Shown: positions 9,256 through 18,988, numbered from the stretch's first letter. The stretch: DNA of 64,000 nt from DAHUXN01 sp963811805 (GCA_963811805.1 CAWESU010000001.1:682001-746000), one strand, 5' to 3'. Program-made: numbers and translations. The notes: generated by a model from the letters alone, not told the origin.

Positions 9256-9807
9256 ATGCCAATGAAGCAAAATGGACCACGGATACGCAGCACTACCGTT
9301 TTGTGCGTGCGCAAGGAAGGCAATGTTGTGATGGCCGGAGACGGCCAAGTCACACTGGGCGAAGCCGTCGTGAAGCACAACGCCAAGAAGATCCGCCGCC
9401 TTTTCAGCGACAAGATTCTGGCCGGGTTTGCGGGCAGCACGGCCGACGCGCTTTCGCTCTTCACGCGCTTCGAGAACAAGCTGCAGGAGTATCACGGCAA
9501 TCTGGCGCGCGCCGCGGTGGAGCTTTCTAAAGAATGGCGGACGGACCGTGCGCTGCGCCACTTGGAGGCGCTACTGATTGTGGCGGACTCCAAATCAACG
9601 TTTCTGCTTTCGGGAAACGGCGACGTAATCGAGCCGGACGACGGCATTTGCGCCATTGGCTCGGGAGGACCGTATGCGCTTTCAGCCGCGAGGGCGCTGG
9701 CGAAGCACACGAAGATGAGCGTGAAAGACATCGCGCAAGAAGCGATGCGCATCGCCAGCGAAATCTGCATCTACACCAATGCGACGTTTGTGATCGAGGA
9801 ACTCTAG
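9256..9807 (+). CDS. hslV: HslV peptidase subunit of the HslUV protease
   Basis: HslV forms the dodecameric proteolytic core of the ATP-dependent HslUV protease and uses an N-terminal threonine as nucleophile. The TTVLCVRK segment marks that threonine at residue 13 from this ATG, so a short propeptide must be removed. The body has the family's GDGQVTLG, GFAGSTADA and GSGGPYALSAA motifs. The frame runs open 26 codons further upstream, but the extra residues are not HslV-like, so I start at 9256 (9262 is equally possible). hslU follows about 50 bases downstream in the usual hslVU order. Confidence 0.94.
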   Translation: MPMKQNGPRIRSTTVLCVRKEGNVVMAGDGQVTLGEAVVKHNAKKIRRLFSDKILAGFAGSTADALSLFTRFENKLQEYHGNLARAAVELSKEWRTDRALRHLEALLIVADSKSTFLLSGNGDVIEPDDGICAIGSGGPYALSAARALAKHTKMSVKDIAQEAMRIASEICIYTNATFVIEEL

Positions 9808-9856
9808 TCTAGGGTGCCGGGGCGGGTCTGTGGGCGAAAAGAAGGACGAGAAAAAC

Positions 9857-11272
9857 ATGGTGATTTATCTGAACGGCGAACAGCAGGCGGCAGAGCCGGA
9901 GCCGCTGCCTTCGTTCGACGAGTTGACGCCCCGCGAAATCGTGGCAGAGCTCGACAAGTACATTATCGGCCAGACGCCCGCGAAACGCGCGGTAGCCGTG
10001 GCACTGCGGAACCGAGTACGCAGGCAGAAATTGCAGCCGGAGATGGCGGAAGATGTGCTGCCGAAAAATATTCTGATGATTGGGCCCACAGGCGTGGGGA
10101 AAACGGAAATCGCGCGGCGGCTGGCACGGCTCGCCGGTTGCCCGTTCGTAAAAGTGGAAGCTTCGAAGTACACGGAAGTGGGATACGTGGGCCGCGACGT
10201 GGAATCGATGGTGCGCGACTTGGTGGAAGTGGCGATCGACATGGTCCGCGAGGAAAAGCTGGATGAAGTGGCGGAGCGCGCGGAACAGGCGGCCGAGGAA
10301 CGCCTGCTCGATTTGCTGCTGCCTTCGTCGCCTGCGCCGACGACGGTCGACAGCGCCGGAGCCGGCTCAGAAGCGCAGAACCGAGAGATTGCGCAGCGCA
10401 CGCGGGAGAAGCTGCGTGCACAGCTGCGCGAAGGCAAGCTCGATCAACGCATGGTTGAGGTGGAAGTCCGCGAGCGGATGACGCCGGCATTCGAAATCGT
10501 TTCCAGCCAGGGCGTTGAAGAGATGGATATCAACGTCAAAGATATGCTCTCCGGAATTTTTGGGCAGCAAAAGAAAAAGCGCAAAATGACCGTCGCGGAA
10601 GCCTACGACTACCTGATTCAGGAGGAAGAAGGCAAGCTGCTGGACATGGAGCAGGTGACGCGCATCGCGGTAGACCGCGTGGAACAGATGGGAATTCTGT
10701 TCATCGACGAGGTAGATAAAATTGCCGGGCGAGAGTCAGGGCATGGCCCGGACGTGTCGCGCGAAGGAGTGCAACGCGATATCCTGCCGATCGTCGAGGG
10801 AACCACGGTGAACACGCGCTACGGGATGGTGCGCACCGATCACGTGTTGTTCATCGCCGCGGGCGCGTTTCACACGACCAAGCCTTCGGACCTGATTCCC
10901 GAGCTGCAAGGGCGGTTTCCGATTCGCGTGGAGCTGAGTTCACTGAGCGAAGCCGACTTTGTGCGCATCCTGACGGAGCCGAAAAACGCCCTGATCAAGC
11001 AGTCCGTCGCGTTGCTCGACACGGAAGGCCTGAAGGTCGGGTTCAGCGAGGATGGCGTGGCGGCGATTGCGCGATTCGCGGCGCTGGTCAACGACCAGAC
11101 CGAAAACATCGGCGCGCGACGCTTGCATACGATTCTGGAAAAAGTTCTCGAAGAAATTTCTTTCGATGCGCCGGACATGAAAAAGCGAAGCGTCAAAATC
11201 GACGGCGCCTATGTGCAGAAGCAGCTTGCCGACGTGGTGAAAGACCAGGACCTCAGCCGCTACATCCTATAG
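9857..11272 (+). CDS. hslU: HslU ATPase subunit of the HslUV protease
   Basis: HslU is the AAA+ unfoldase that feeds substrates into HslV. The protein starts with LTPREIVAELDKYIIGQ, carries Walker A GPTGVGKTE and Walker B ILFIDEVDKI, has a long charged intermediate (I) domain between them, and ends with the DLSRYIL tail that docks into HslV and activates it. The 471-residue length is normal. I prefer the ATG at 9857, which has AAGGA ten bases upstream, over a GTG at 9830 in the same frame. It forms an operon with hslV. Confidence 0.95.
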   Translation: MVIYLNGEQQAAEPEPLPSFDELTPREIVAELDKYIIGQTPAKRAVAVALRNRVRRQKLQPEMAEDVLPKNILMIGPTGVGKTEIARRLARLAGCPFVKVEASKYTEVGYVGRDVESMVRDLVEVAIDMVREEKLDEVAERAEQAAEERLLDLLLPSSPAPTTVDSAGAGSEAQNREIAQRTREKLRAQLREGKLDQRMVEVEVRERMTPAFEIVSSQGVEEMDINVKDMLSGIFGQQKKKRKMTVAEAYDYLIQEEEGKLLDMEQVTRIAVDRVEQMGILFIDEVDKIAGRESGHGPDVSREGVQRDILPIVEGTTVNTRYGMVRTDHVLFIAAGAFHTTKPSDLIPELQGRFPIRVELSSLSEADFVRILTEPKNALIKQSVALLDTEGLKVGFSEDGVAAIARFAALVNDQTENIGARRLHTILEKVLEEISFDAPDMKKRSVKIDGAYVQKQLADVVKDQDLSRYIL

Positions 11273-11290
11273 GTGCGCGAACAGAGATAA

Positions 11291-12478
11291 ATGGCGCCAA
11301 ACTCGCAAGAGCCTGCCGGTGCGCGCACGCGAGGAATGCATTCCGCGGGACTTTTCGCGATTGGCGCTGTGCTGCTGCTTTCTGGATGCGCGGCGCAGAG
11401 TGTGCCGATCCCGCGCCAGCCTGCAGTTCCCCGAGCGACCACCGACCTCTCCGCGAAACAATTCGGCGATTCCATTGTTCTGACGTTTACGTTGCCAAAG
11501 GAAACGATACAAGGGAAGACCCTTTCCAAACCGCCGACGATAGAGGTTTATCGCGCGTTTGGCGGTGCAGCAGTGACCGGCGGCAGCGCGCCCGAACCGC
11601 AAGAACTGGTGGCCACGGTGCCGTCGCAAATGGTTGCACAATATCGCGAAGACGGCCGCATGCAATTCCCGGATGTGCTCGCGTCCGCGGACTTGGCTGC
11701 TCACGTGGGCGGCACGGCGATTTACGCGGTTCGCACGCGGCTTGGCAAGCACGATTCAGCTGGCTCAAATCTTGTTCAAGTGCAGATTCTGCCCGCGCCG
11801 CAGCCGATTGTGGACTTGCGCGCGCAAATCACGAAGACAGCCGTGAAACTGTCGTGGACAGTGCCTACAATTCTCCCGCCGGGATCGACCCCGCCTGTGT
11901 CGCTCCGCTATCGGATATATCGCACTGAAGTTCCCGCCGGCAATCATCCGCCGGCGCCGGCGAATTCGCAGACGCACAGTGAAGCTGAGCAATTTGTTTT
12001 GCTGGGCGAGTCCGCAACGCCTTCTTATGGCGACGCGAGTTTCGCGTTCGGCCACACGTATGCGTATACGGTGCGCAGCGTTGCAGTATACGCATCGGGC
12101 TCGGTCGAATCCGAAGAGTCGAACGTGCTGAACGTGACGCCGCGCGATACGTTCGCGCCCGCGGCGCCGGAGAATATCACGGCGGCGGCGACGCCCGCCA
12201 AAGGTTCCGCGCCGGCTCACGTCGATTTGTCGTGGGCGATCAGCAGCGAAACTGACTTGCTCGGCTACAATGTCTATCGCAGCGACACGGAGAGCAATCC
12301 TGGGACGCGCGTAAATGCGACGCCGCTGGTTACGCCTGTATTCCGCGATGACTCCGTTGCAGTCGGAGAGCAGTATTTTTACCGCGTCACGGCAATTGAT
12401 CGCGCGGGAAACGAGAGCGCGGCGAGCGCGCCCGTTGCAGTGACCGTGCCGGCTGCGGACAACAACAAGAATCCTTGA
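11291..12478 (+). CDS. Lipoprotein with fibronectin type III-like domains
   Basis: The 395-residue protein has a lipoprotein signal ending in a lipobox LLLSGC (lipidated Cys33), so it should be membrane-anchored at the cell envelope. Three beta-sandwich repeats resembling fibronectin type III follow; the second and third have the characteristic VKLSWTVP and VDLSWAIS strands and YRIYRTE / YNVYRSD strands. There is no catalytic motif, and adhesion or scaffolding is the likely role. It starts 18 bases after hslU, so it may be read through from hslVU, though no functional link is evident. Confidence 0.82.
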   Translation: MAPNSQEPAGARTRGMHSAGLFAIGAVLLLSGCAAQSVPIPRQPAVPRATTDLSAKQFGDSIVLTFTLPKETIQGKTLSKPPTIEVYRAFGGAAVTGGSAPEPQELVATVPSQMVAQYREDGRMQFPDVLASADLAAHVGGTAIYAVRTRLGKHDSAGSNLVQVQILPAPQPIVDLRAQITKTAVKLSWTVPTILPPGSTPPVSLRYRIYRTEVPAGNHPPAPANSQTHSEAEQFVLLGESATPSYGDASFAFGHTYAYTVRSVAVYASGSVESEESNVLNVTPRDTFAPAAPENITAAATPAKGSAPAHVDLSWAISSETDLLGYNVYRSDTESNPGTRVNATPLVTPVFRDDSVAVGEQYFYRVTAIDRAGNESAASAPVAVTVPAADNNKNP

Positions 12479-12502
12479 GAAAGGCCTACATCACAATCGC
12501 AT

Positions 12503-13327
12503 ATGAGGATCTGCCGGTTTTTTCCGAAGGAATCCATCGAGCGCTCGGAAACTTCAAGCGAATCAGAAAAGAACCGCAAAGCAACGCGCTTCGGGATTAT
12601 CCAGGGGAGCGAAATTCTCGAGATTGGCGAGCCTTTTCCATCGCAAGAGACTCAATGGCAAGAAAAGCGTGGGCGAAGCTGGCCGCTCGCTGACGTTGGG
12701 CTTCTTGCGCCGAGCGCACCGAGCAAAATCGTCTGCGTCGGCCGGAATTACGCGGAGCATGCCGCCGAACTTGGCAACGAGCCTCCCAAGGAGCCGCTGA
12801 TTTTCCTGAAGCCGCCGTCCGCGGTGATCGCGCCGGAAGAGGCGATTGTGCTGACGCCGCAATCCGAACGTGTGGATTACGAAGGCGAATTGGCCATCGT
12901 GATTCGAAAAACCTGCCGGCATTTGAATCCTTCTGACGATGTCCGGCCATATATTCTCGGCTACACTTGCTTGAACGACGTAACCGCGCGCGATCTACAG
13001 AAGAAAGACGTGCAGTTCACGCGCGCAAAGAGCTTCGACACGTTCTGTCCCTTCGGCCCATGGATTGAAACGGAGCTGGACTTAGGCGCCGCGCGCGTGG
13101 AGACATTTGTGAACAAGAAGCAGCGGCAGTCGGCCGCGGCGGCAGAGATGGTTTTTGCCGTGGACGTGCTCGTCCGATGGATTTCGCAGGTGATGACGCT
13201 TATGCCCGGCGACGTGATCGCCACGGGGACCCCTTCGGGTGTCGGCCCACTCGTTGCGGGCGACGTGGTTGAGGTCAGCGTGAGCGGCATCGGCACCCTT
13301 CGTAATCCGGTCGCCTCGCCGAACTAG
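12503..13327 (+). CDS. Fumarylacetoacetate hydrolase family protein
   Basis: The C-terminal 200 residues are a FAH-family domain. KIVCVGRNYAEHAAELG is the family entry motif, DYEGELAIVI holds the two acidic Mg2+ ligands, CLNDVTARDLQ follows, and TGTPSGVGPL is the C-terminal signature. Members are Mg2+-dependent C-C hydrolases, decarboxylases or isomerases of oxo-acids, for example in aromatic catabolism. The N-terminal 60 residues are the small variable domain. The substrate is not determined. Confidence 0.88.
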   Translation: MRICRFFPKESIERSETSSESEKNRKATRFGIIQGSEILEIGEPFPSQETQWQEKRGRSWPLADVGLLAPSAPSKIVCVGRNYAEHAAELGNEPPKEPLIFLKPPSAVIAPEEAIVLTPQSERVDYEGELAIVIRKTCRHLNPSDDVRPYILGYTCLNDVTARDLQKKDVQFTRAKSFDTFCPFGPWIETELDLGAARVETFVNKKQRQSAAAAEMVFAVDVLVRWISQVMTLMPGDVIATGTPSGVGPLVAGDVVEVSVSGIGTLRNPVASPN

Positions 13328-13467
13328 GGCGTGCGCTATGCTGTCCGAATGGGTGGGTATCTCTTCGGAGGGATTGATTTTTGTTTCGCGAGATTATCGC
13401 GATTCGCCGCGCGTATAATTTCGAAGTGTAGGCGTTGAGCGTGAGCCCGGTGTATTCGCTGCGTGCG

Positions 13468-13902
13468 ATGAAAGAACTCTCTTCGCTGGAGCCATCTGTG
13501 ATTGTCATTGGGGCTTTTTCTCTGGTTCGATTGTTCGGCCGGACGAAGGATTCGATGGAAACGGAGCGCGAGCGCCGCTCCTTCCTCAACCGTGTTGGGA
13601 GGATCGTCGACGGCCAGGTGCTTGAGATCGTGGAAGGGTCGGCGGAGCAGAGCAGGTCACCGCAGGCGGGGCTTTTTGGAAAACGCCGCGCGGAAAAGGC
13701 GAAAACGCCGAACCACAAGATGCTGCTCTACACCTACTCGATTTCGGGAGTTACATACGAAGCCGCGCAGGATATCAGCGGCCTCGAAGAACAGGCTTGC
13801 CTGGAGCGAGTGGTTGCCGGCCAGGCGGTCGGCGTGAAATATGATCCCGCGAACCCCAGCAATTCGATCCTGATCGCGGACGATTGGTCGGGACTGCGCT
13901 GA
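13468..13902 (+). CDS. Small membrane-anchored protein, possibly DUF3592-like
   Basis: The 144-residue product has one hydrophobic segment near its start (VIVIGAFSLVRLFG), then a charged linker and a beta-rich end containing VGVKYDPANPSNSIL. That ending is reminiscent of DUF3592 proteins, whose usual end reads V-x-Y-D-P-x-N-P. No enzymatic motif is visible. The frame runs upstream to a TTG at 13435; neither candidate start has a good ribosome-binding site, so the start is uncertain. A TATAAT hexamer at 13414-13419 lies just upstream. Confidence 0.55.
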   Translation: MKELSSLEPSVIVIGAFSLVRLFGRTKDSMETERERRSFLNRVGRIVDGQVLEIVEGSAEQSRSPQAGLFGKRRAEKAKTPNHKMLLYTYSISGVTYEAAQDISGLEEQACLERVVAGQAVGVKYDPANPSNSILIADDWSGLR

Positions 13903-14035
13903 GCCGATCTGGTTAGCCGCTCGAAACTCGTTTTTCTTGATCCCCCGCCGCTAAAGAGCATCGTTTCTCGCTAAGAATTAGTTCCGGAGTTTACTTGCCG
14001 CGCTCACCCTCCTGTGGCACGCTAACGCTCCAGAC

Positions 14036-15604
14036 ATGGTCGCGCAAAAACATCAGCACGATCCCATTGAAGAGCTAAAACGCCGCAGCGCCGAAGCGGA
14101 AGCCGGCGGCGGCGCGGAACGGCGCGAACGGCAGCACGCCGAAGGCAAATTGAGTGCGCGTGAGCGTATCGATCTGCTCCTTGACGAAGGCACGTTCGAA
14201 GAACTCGACAAGTTCGTGAAGCACCAGTGCACCGATTTTGGAATGACGGAACAGCGGCCTTCAGGCGACGGCTTCGTCTCGGGTTTTGGCCGGATCGACG
14301 GCCGGCACGTGTACGTGTTCGCGCAGGACTTCACCGTGTTCGGCGGGTCTCTTTCGGAGTCGAACGCTGAAAAAATAACGAAAATTATGAAGCTCGCGAT
14401 GAGCAACGGCGCGCCGGTGATCGGACTCAACGATTCCGGCGGCGCGCGAATTCAGGAAGGCGTGAGGTCGCTGGCGGGCTACGCGGATATTTTTCTCCTG
14501 AACACGCTGGCGAGTGGCGTGATCCCACAGATCAGCGCGGTGATGGGTCCGTGCGCGGGTGGCGCAGTTTATTCCCCGGCGATTACCGACTTCATTTTCA
14601 TGACCGAGAAGGCGTCGTACATGTTCGTCACCGGGCCGGACGTCATCAAGACCGTCACGCACGAAGACGTCACCAAGCAGGAGCTGGGCGGCGCCATGAC
14701 GCACAACGCGAAAAGCGGCGTGGCGCATTTCATGGCTCATGACGACAAAGAGTGCCTGGCGATGATCCGCGAACTGCTCACTTTTTTGCCGTCGAACAAC
14801 CTGGACGACCCGCCGCGCCGGGCGACCGAGGATCCTGCCAACCGCGCGGAGCCGTCGCTCAATTCCATTGTCCCGGAAGATCCGATGGTGCCTTACGACA
14901 TCAAGGATGTGATTCATGCCATCGTGGACGACAAATATTTTTTCGAAGTGCATGAACACTTCGCGAAGAACATCGTGGTGGGATTTGCGCGGCTCGACGG
15001 CTGCCCTGTCGGCATCGTCGCCAATCAGCCGGCGTTTCTTGCCGGAGTGCTCGACATCAACGCTTCCGTGAAGGGCGCGCGTTTCGTGCGCTTCTGCGAT
15101 GCTTTTAATATTCCGCTGATCACGTTCGAAGATGTTCCGGGCTTTTTGCCCGGCACGCAGCAGGAGTGGGGCGGCATCATCAAGCATGGCGCCAAGCTGC
15201 TCTTCGCATTCGCCGAGGCGACCGTTCCCAAGATAACGGTGATCACGCGCAAGGCCTACGGCGGCGCGTATTGCGTGATGTCGTCAAAACACATCCGCAC
15301 GGATACCAATTTTGCGTGGCCAACGGCGGAGATTGCCGTGATGGGGCCGGAAGGCGCGGTGAATATCGTTTACAAGCGCGACTTGGAGCGCGCTCCGCAA
15401 TCGGAGCGAGAGCGCCTGCGCGCGGAGAAAACCGCGGAATTCCGCGAGCGCTATGCGAATCCTTATGTCGCTGCCGAACGAGGCTACGTCGACGCGATCA
15501 TCACACCGGCGGAAACGCGAGCGAAACTGATCGCCGCGCTGCGCTCACTCGAAAACAAGCGCGATTCCAATCCGCGCAAGAAACACGGCAACATTCCGCT
15601 GTAA
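14036..15604 (+). CDS. pccB: Acyl-CoA carboxylase carboxyltransferase, propionyl-CoA carboxylase beta type
   Basis: The 522-residue protein is a fused two-crotonase-domain carboxyltransferase of the PccB/MmdA family, which carboxylates propionyl-CoA (or a close acyl-CoA) using carboxybiotin. NDSGGARIQEG and GPCAGGAVYSPA mark the first domain; EDVPGFLPGTQQE and RKAYGGAYCVMSSK mark the second. The C-terminus KKHGNIPL is typical. It heads a three-gene set with a biotin carboxylase and a biotin carrier protein, so the complete enzyme is encoded here. The likely role is propionate, odd-chain or branched amino acid catabolism. Which acyl-CoA is preferred cannot be read from sequence. Confidence 0.92.
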   Translation: MVAQKHQHDPIEELKRRSAEAEAGGGAERRERQHAEGKLSARERIDLLLDEGTFEELDKFVKHQCTDFGMTEQRPSGDGFVSGFGRIDGRHVYVFAQDFTVFGGSLSESNAEKITKIMKLAMSNGAPVIGLNDSGGARIQEGVRSLAGYADIFLLNTLASGVIPQISAVMGPCAGGAVYSPAITDFIFMTEKASYMFVTGPDVIKTVTHEDVTKQELGGAMTHNAKSGVAHFMAHDDKECLAMIRELLTFLPSNNLDDPPRRATEDPANRAEPSLNSIVPEDPMVPYDIKDVIHAIVDDKYFFEVHEHFAKNIVVGFARLDGCPVGIVANQPAFLAGVLDINASVKGARFVRFCDAFNIPLITFEDVPGFLPGTQQEWGGIIKHGAKLLFAFAEATVPKITVITRKAYGGAYCVMSSKHIRTDTNFAWPTAEIAVMGPEGAVNIVYKRDLERAPQSERERLRAEKTAEFRERYANPYVAAERGYVDAIITPAETRAKLIAALRSLENKRDSNPRKKHGNIPL

Positions 15605-15631
15605 GCCGCGTGCTAGAATTCCCTGCCGTAA

Positions 15632-17182
15632 ATGACGATGTTCAAGAAAATCCTGATTGCGAATCGCGGAGAAATCGCCGTGCGCATCGAGCGCGCATGC
15701 CGCGAAATGGGAATTCGGTCCGCCGCCGTTTTCAGCGATGCCGACCGCGCGAACCTTCATGTGCGGCTGGCCGATGAGGCATACCGCATCGGACCCGCGC
15801 CATCTCGCGAAAGCTATCTCGTTGTCGAAAAAATCATAGCCGTCGCGAAATCCGCAGGCTGCGACGCGCTTCATCCGGGTTACGGTTTCCTCGCCGAAAA
15901 TCCAAGCCTCGCTCGCGCCTGCGAGCAAGCGGGCGTCACGTTTATCGGACCCACACCGGAAGCCATGGAGCGCCTGGGCTCGAAAACCGCCGCGCGCCAA
16001 CTCGCCCGGCAGGCGGGTGTTCCGACGGTTCCCGGCACGCTCGATCCCATTGCTCGAATCGAAGAAGCTGGCAAAACGGCGCGGGAAATCGGCTTTCCAG
16101 TCGTGCTGAAGGCCGTCGCGGGCGGCGGCGGCAAGGGAATGCGCCTGGTGGAACGCGGGGAGGAACTCGCGTCGGCATGGCGCGACGCTTCTTCGGAGGC
16201 GACCAGTGCATTTGGCGACGGCAGGCTCTACCTCGAGAAATTTCTGCTGCGCCCACGGCATATCGAGATTCAGGTGATCGCCGACCATCACGGTCACGTT
16301 GTTTATCTGGGTGAGCGCGAATGCTCAGTGCAGCGGCGCTACCAAAAAGTGATCGAAGAAGCGCCGTCGCCGATCATGACGCCGGATTTGCGCCGCGCCA
16401 TGGGAGAAGCGGCGGTCAAACTGGCCCGCGCCGGAAATTACACAAACGCCGGCACGCTCGAATTTCTGGTGGACGCCGAGCGAAAATTCTATTTCCTCGA
16501 GATGAATACCCGCTTGCAGGTGGAGCATCCGGTCACCGAAATGGTGACGGCGCTCGATCTGGTGAAGCTGCAGATTCAAATCGCCAGCGGCCAGCCGCTT
16601 CCCTTCGCGCAGGAAGATGTCCAGCTTTGCGGGCACGCCATCGAGTGCCGCATTTATGCGGAGGATCCCGACAACAACTTTTTCCCTTCGCCCGGAGAGA
16701 TTCTCGCGCGTCGCGTTCCGTCGGGGCCGGGCATACGGCTCGATGATGGCGTATACACAGGTTGGACTGTGCCGACCGACTACGATCCCATGCTGGGCAA
16801 ACTTATCGCCTGGGGTGCCGATCGCAGAGAGGCAATCGCGCGCATGCATCGCGCTCTCGACGAGTACTACACGGCTGGAATCCAGACGAACGTCAAACTC
16901 TTTCGACGAATTCTCGCAGATCCTGAGTTCCTTCGCGGCGACATTCACACCAAGTGGCTCGATGAGCTTTTGCGCCGCGCAGCTAGTCCGACGGACGGCG
17001 CTCGGCCAAAGCAAACGGCGCGGGAAAATCTGGCGGAGGATGCTGCGGCCCTCGCTGCGGCGCTGTGGTTCGCGAAGCGCGACCGCGCGATGCAAACAAG
17101 CGCGCCGCCAAGCACCGCTGCATCGCGTTGGAAACTCGAGGGCCGGCGCGAGCAGCTTGACGGGTCTCCCGAACGCCAATGA
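15632..17182 (+). CDS. Biotin carboxylase subunit of the acyl-CoA carboxylase
   Basis: The 516-residue ATP-grasp enzyme carboxylates biotin using bicarbonate and ATP. FKKILIANRGEIAVRI begins the N-terminal domain, the glycine-rich KAVAGGGGKGMRLV binds ATP, and EMNTRLQVEHPVTEMVT carries the Mg2+ and bicarbonate site. The last 60 residues after HTKWLDELL diverge from AccC and look like a degenerate linker to the carrier domain, as if an alpha subunit had been split. It follows the carboxyltransferase gene by 27 bases and overlaps the carrier gene by four (ATGA). Confidence 0.92.
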   Translation: MTMFKKILIANRGEIAVRIERACREMGIRSAAVFSDADRANLHVRLADEAYRIGPAPSRESYLVVEKIIAVAKSAGCDALHPGYGFLAENPSLARACEQAGVTFIGPTPEAMERLGSKTAARQLARQAGVPTVPGTLDPIARIEEAGKTAREIGFPVVLKAVAGGGGKGMRLVERGEELASAWRDASSEATSAFGDGRLYLEKFLLRPRHIEIQVIADHHGHVVYLGERECSVQRRYQKVIEEAPSPIMTPDLRRAMGEAAVKLARAGNYTNAGTLEFLVDAERKFYFLEMNTRLQVEHPVTEMVTALDLVKLQIQIASGQPLPFAQEDVQLCGHAIECRIYAEDPDNNFFPSPGEILARRVPSGPGIRLDDGVYTGWTVPTDYDPMLGKLIAWGADRREAIARMHRALDEYYTAGIQTNVKLFRRILADPEFLRGDIHTKWLDELLRRAASPTDGARPKQTARENLAEDAAALAAALWFAKRDRAMQTSAPPSTAASRWKLEGRREQLDGSPERQ

Positions 17183-17676
17183 ATTTCAGGATGAAAATCG
17201 GAGGCCGTACTCGAACGGTCAAGATCAATTCGACAGCGGCGCGCGCCGAGTTCAGTCTGGACGGTCAAGGCGTGGCGGCGGACGCCGTCGAAGTGGAACC
17301 AAACGTGTTTTCGGTTCTCTTGGTCGGCGAGGCCTTTGAAGTTCGCGTCGAGCCGAACGCGCGAGGAGCGCGCATTCAGATTGACGGTCGCGAGTACCTC
17401 GCTGAATTAGATGACCCGCGCCGGTGGCAGCGCGGCGCGGGCGGAGCGGTGGATACGGAGGGACGTCAAAGCATTATGGCGCCGATGCCGGGCAAAGTGG
17501 TGCGCGTCCTGGTTGAACCCGGGAGCACGGTCGCGGCCGGGCAAGGCCTGCTGGTGGTGGAAGCCATGAAGATGCAAAATGAAATCAAGTCGCCGAAGGA
17601 TGGAAAAGTTGAGAGGATCAACGTGAGCGAAGGCCAAGCCGTGAATGCGGGCGAAGTTCTCGCTGTAATCGCGTAA
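17179..17676 (+). CDS. Biotin carboxyl carrier protein of the acyl-CoA carboxylase
   Basis: The 165-residue protein ends in a biotinyl domain with the canonical EAMKMQNE, whose lysine is biotinylated. The proline/glycine-rich MAPMPGKVV segment opens that domain. The N-terminal 90 residues are beta-rich and resemble the middle domain of acyl-CoA carboxylase alpha chains, which fits the idea that this gene and the preceding one were once, or elsewhere are, a single alpha subunit. The start overlaps the biotin carboxylase stop in an ATGA, so translation is coupled. Confidence 0.9.
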   Translation: MNFRMKIGGRTRTVKINSTAARAEFSLDGQGVAADAVEVEPNVFSVLLVGEAFEVRVEPNARGARIQIDGREYLAELDDPRRWQRGAGGAVDTEGRQSIMAPMPGKVVRVLVEPGSTVAAGQGLLVVEAMKMQNEIKSPKDGKVERINVSEGQAVNAGEVLAVIA

Positions 17677-17706
17677 GCCCACACAGCAGCGGGCGCTGGA
17701 AGTTTC

Positions 17707-18765
17707 TTATGGATTCTGTGAAGAATCGTCCGTGGGCAACTTCCCCGCAGACTCGACCACTTCCTTGGCCAAATAATTCACGACGTGGGCTTGATCGCGC
17801 GCGATGCTTAGGTAGGCCGCGCGCAGCAGTTGCTCGTCGCGATTCTGCAGCGACTGGCGTATGGACTGCTGCACCTGCGGATCGGAAAGCTGCCGCTGGC
17901 CGGCCTGCTCGCGGGCGATCAGTTTAATAATGTGGTAGCCGTCTTTCAATACGACGGGCTTGCTCACCTGCCCAGGCTGCAGCCCGAGCACGGCGTTTTT
18001 CAGCGCGGGATCGGTTTGATTCAGCGACGATTCCGGTATGAAACCAAGGTCGCCGCCATTCGCGGCATTGGCGTCTTCCGAATAATCCATCGCCAAGTTT
18101 GAAAAATCGGCGCCGGCAGCAAGCTGCGATTCGAGCATATCGACTTTGTGCTTGGCCTGTTCCGGAGTGGTGGCGTCGTCGTTCTTGCGATTGTGGATGC
18201 CGGGGTCCGGATGCGGCGTTACCACGATTTGTGCAACGTGAAATTGCGGCTCCGCGACGTTGAACTGCGTACTGTTCTTCTCGTAAAAGTCGGCAACGTC
18301 TGCATCGGTCACTTTAATCTTTGCGACCACTTCGCGATTTAGAAGCTTCTGGATGGACAATTCACGGCGGATTTCGTTCTTCAGATCGTCGACGGTTAGG
18401 CCGCTTGCCTGCAGTTTCTTCTGAAACTCATCTTCAGTGAAGGAACTCTTGGATTGCGTGAAGCGATCCTCGACTTCCGCGTCCGAAGCCATCAGGTTGA
18501 GGGCCTTGGCCCGCTGAAAGAGAATTTCGTTGTTGATCAGCTGGTCGAGGATGCTGAGCTTCAGCGAAAGTGCTTCGTCGTGCGAGGGCGTCGTGCCCGG
18601 CGATTGTTGCTGGCGGCTGCGGTAGTATTTCTCCACCTCGGAGCGGTTAATCTGCGTGCCGTTCACCACCGCCCACGTGTTGCTGTTCGGCGCCTGCTCA
18701 TTTCGGCAAGCGAAAGTCCCCAGGCAGGCCGCCAAGGCCGCAAGACCCGCAAGTTTTCTTAGCAA
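17707..18765 (-). CDS. Parvulin-type peptidyl-prolyl isomerase lipoprotein (SurA/PrsA-like)
   Basis: The 352-residue protein has a lipoprotein signal with lipobox LGTFAC, a SurA-N-like helical chaperone region (VNGTQINRSEVEKYY onward), and a parvulin domain from about FHVAQIVVTPHP to GYHIIKLIARE, with the FIPESSLNQTDPAL and LGLQPGQVSKPV segments typical of the fold. It should assist folding of exported proteins. The start is a TTG: AAGGAG lies seven bases upstream of it, the signal peptide begins there, and the longer frame would run into rpmB. rpmB is immediately upstream on the same strand. Confidence 0.88.
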   Translation of the reverse strand: MLRKLAGLAALAACLGTFACRNEQAPNSNTWAVVNGTQINRSEVEKYYRSRQQQSPGTTPSHDEALSLKLSILDQLINNEILFQRAKALNLMASDAEVEDRFTQSKSSFTEDEFQKKLQASGLTVDDLKNEIRRELSIQKLLNREVVAKIKVTDADVADFYEKNSTQFNVAEPQFHVAQIVVTPHPDPGIHNRKNDDATTPEQAKHKVDMLESQLAAGADFSNLAMDYSEDANAANGGDLGFIPESSLNQTDPALKNAVLGLQPGQVSKPVVLKDGYHIIKLIAREQAGQRQLSDPQVQQSIRQSLQNRDEQLLRAAYLSIARDQAHVVNYLAKEVVESAGKLPTDDSSQNP

Positions 18766-18796
18766 GGAGAGGCTCCTTCGTGATAGGCGAGTTGCT

Positions 18797-18988
18797 TCAA
18801 GCGGCTTTGCGCACGCGCCCGGCGCGGATGCACGCTGTGCAGACGCGAATATGCTTGCGCACGCCGCCGACAACAGCTTTCATACGCCGCAGGTTAGGAT
18901 TCCATCGGCGCCGCCGCAGGTTGTTAGCGTGGCTGACGGTGTTGCCAAAGCTCGGCTTCTTGCCGCAAATCTCACAAGCGAGTGCCAT
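18797..18988 (-). CDS. rpmB: 50S ribosomal protein L28, zinc-binding form
   Basis: The 63-residue protein has the L28 pattern MALACEICGKKP, GNTVSHANN, RRRWNPNLRRM and VCTACIRAGRV. The CEIC and CTAC pairs are the zinc ligands of the C+ form of L28. An ATG at 18988 with GGAG upstream is the obvious start, although the frame is open a little further. It is followed by the parvulin lipoprotein gene with 31 bases between. Confidence 0.95.
   Translation of the reverse strand: MALACEICGKKPSFGNTVSHANNLRRRRWNPNLRRMKAVVGGVRKHIRVCTACIRAGRVRKAA

Noticed and set aside
13414..13419. TATAAT hexamer as promoter of the small membrane protein gene
   Set aside because: No -35 at a suitable distance; chance occurrence is likely.
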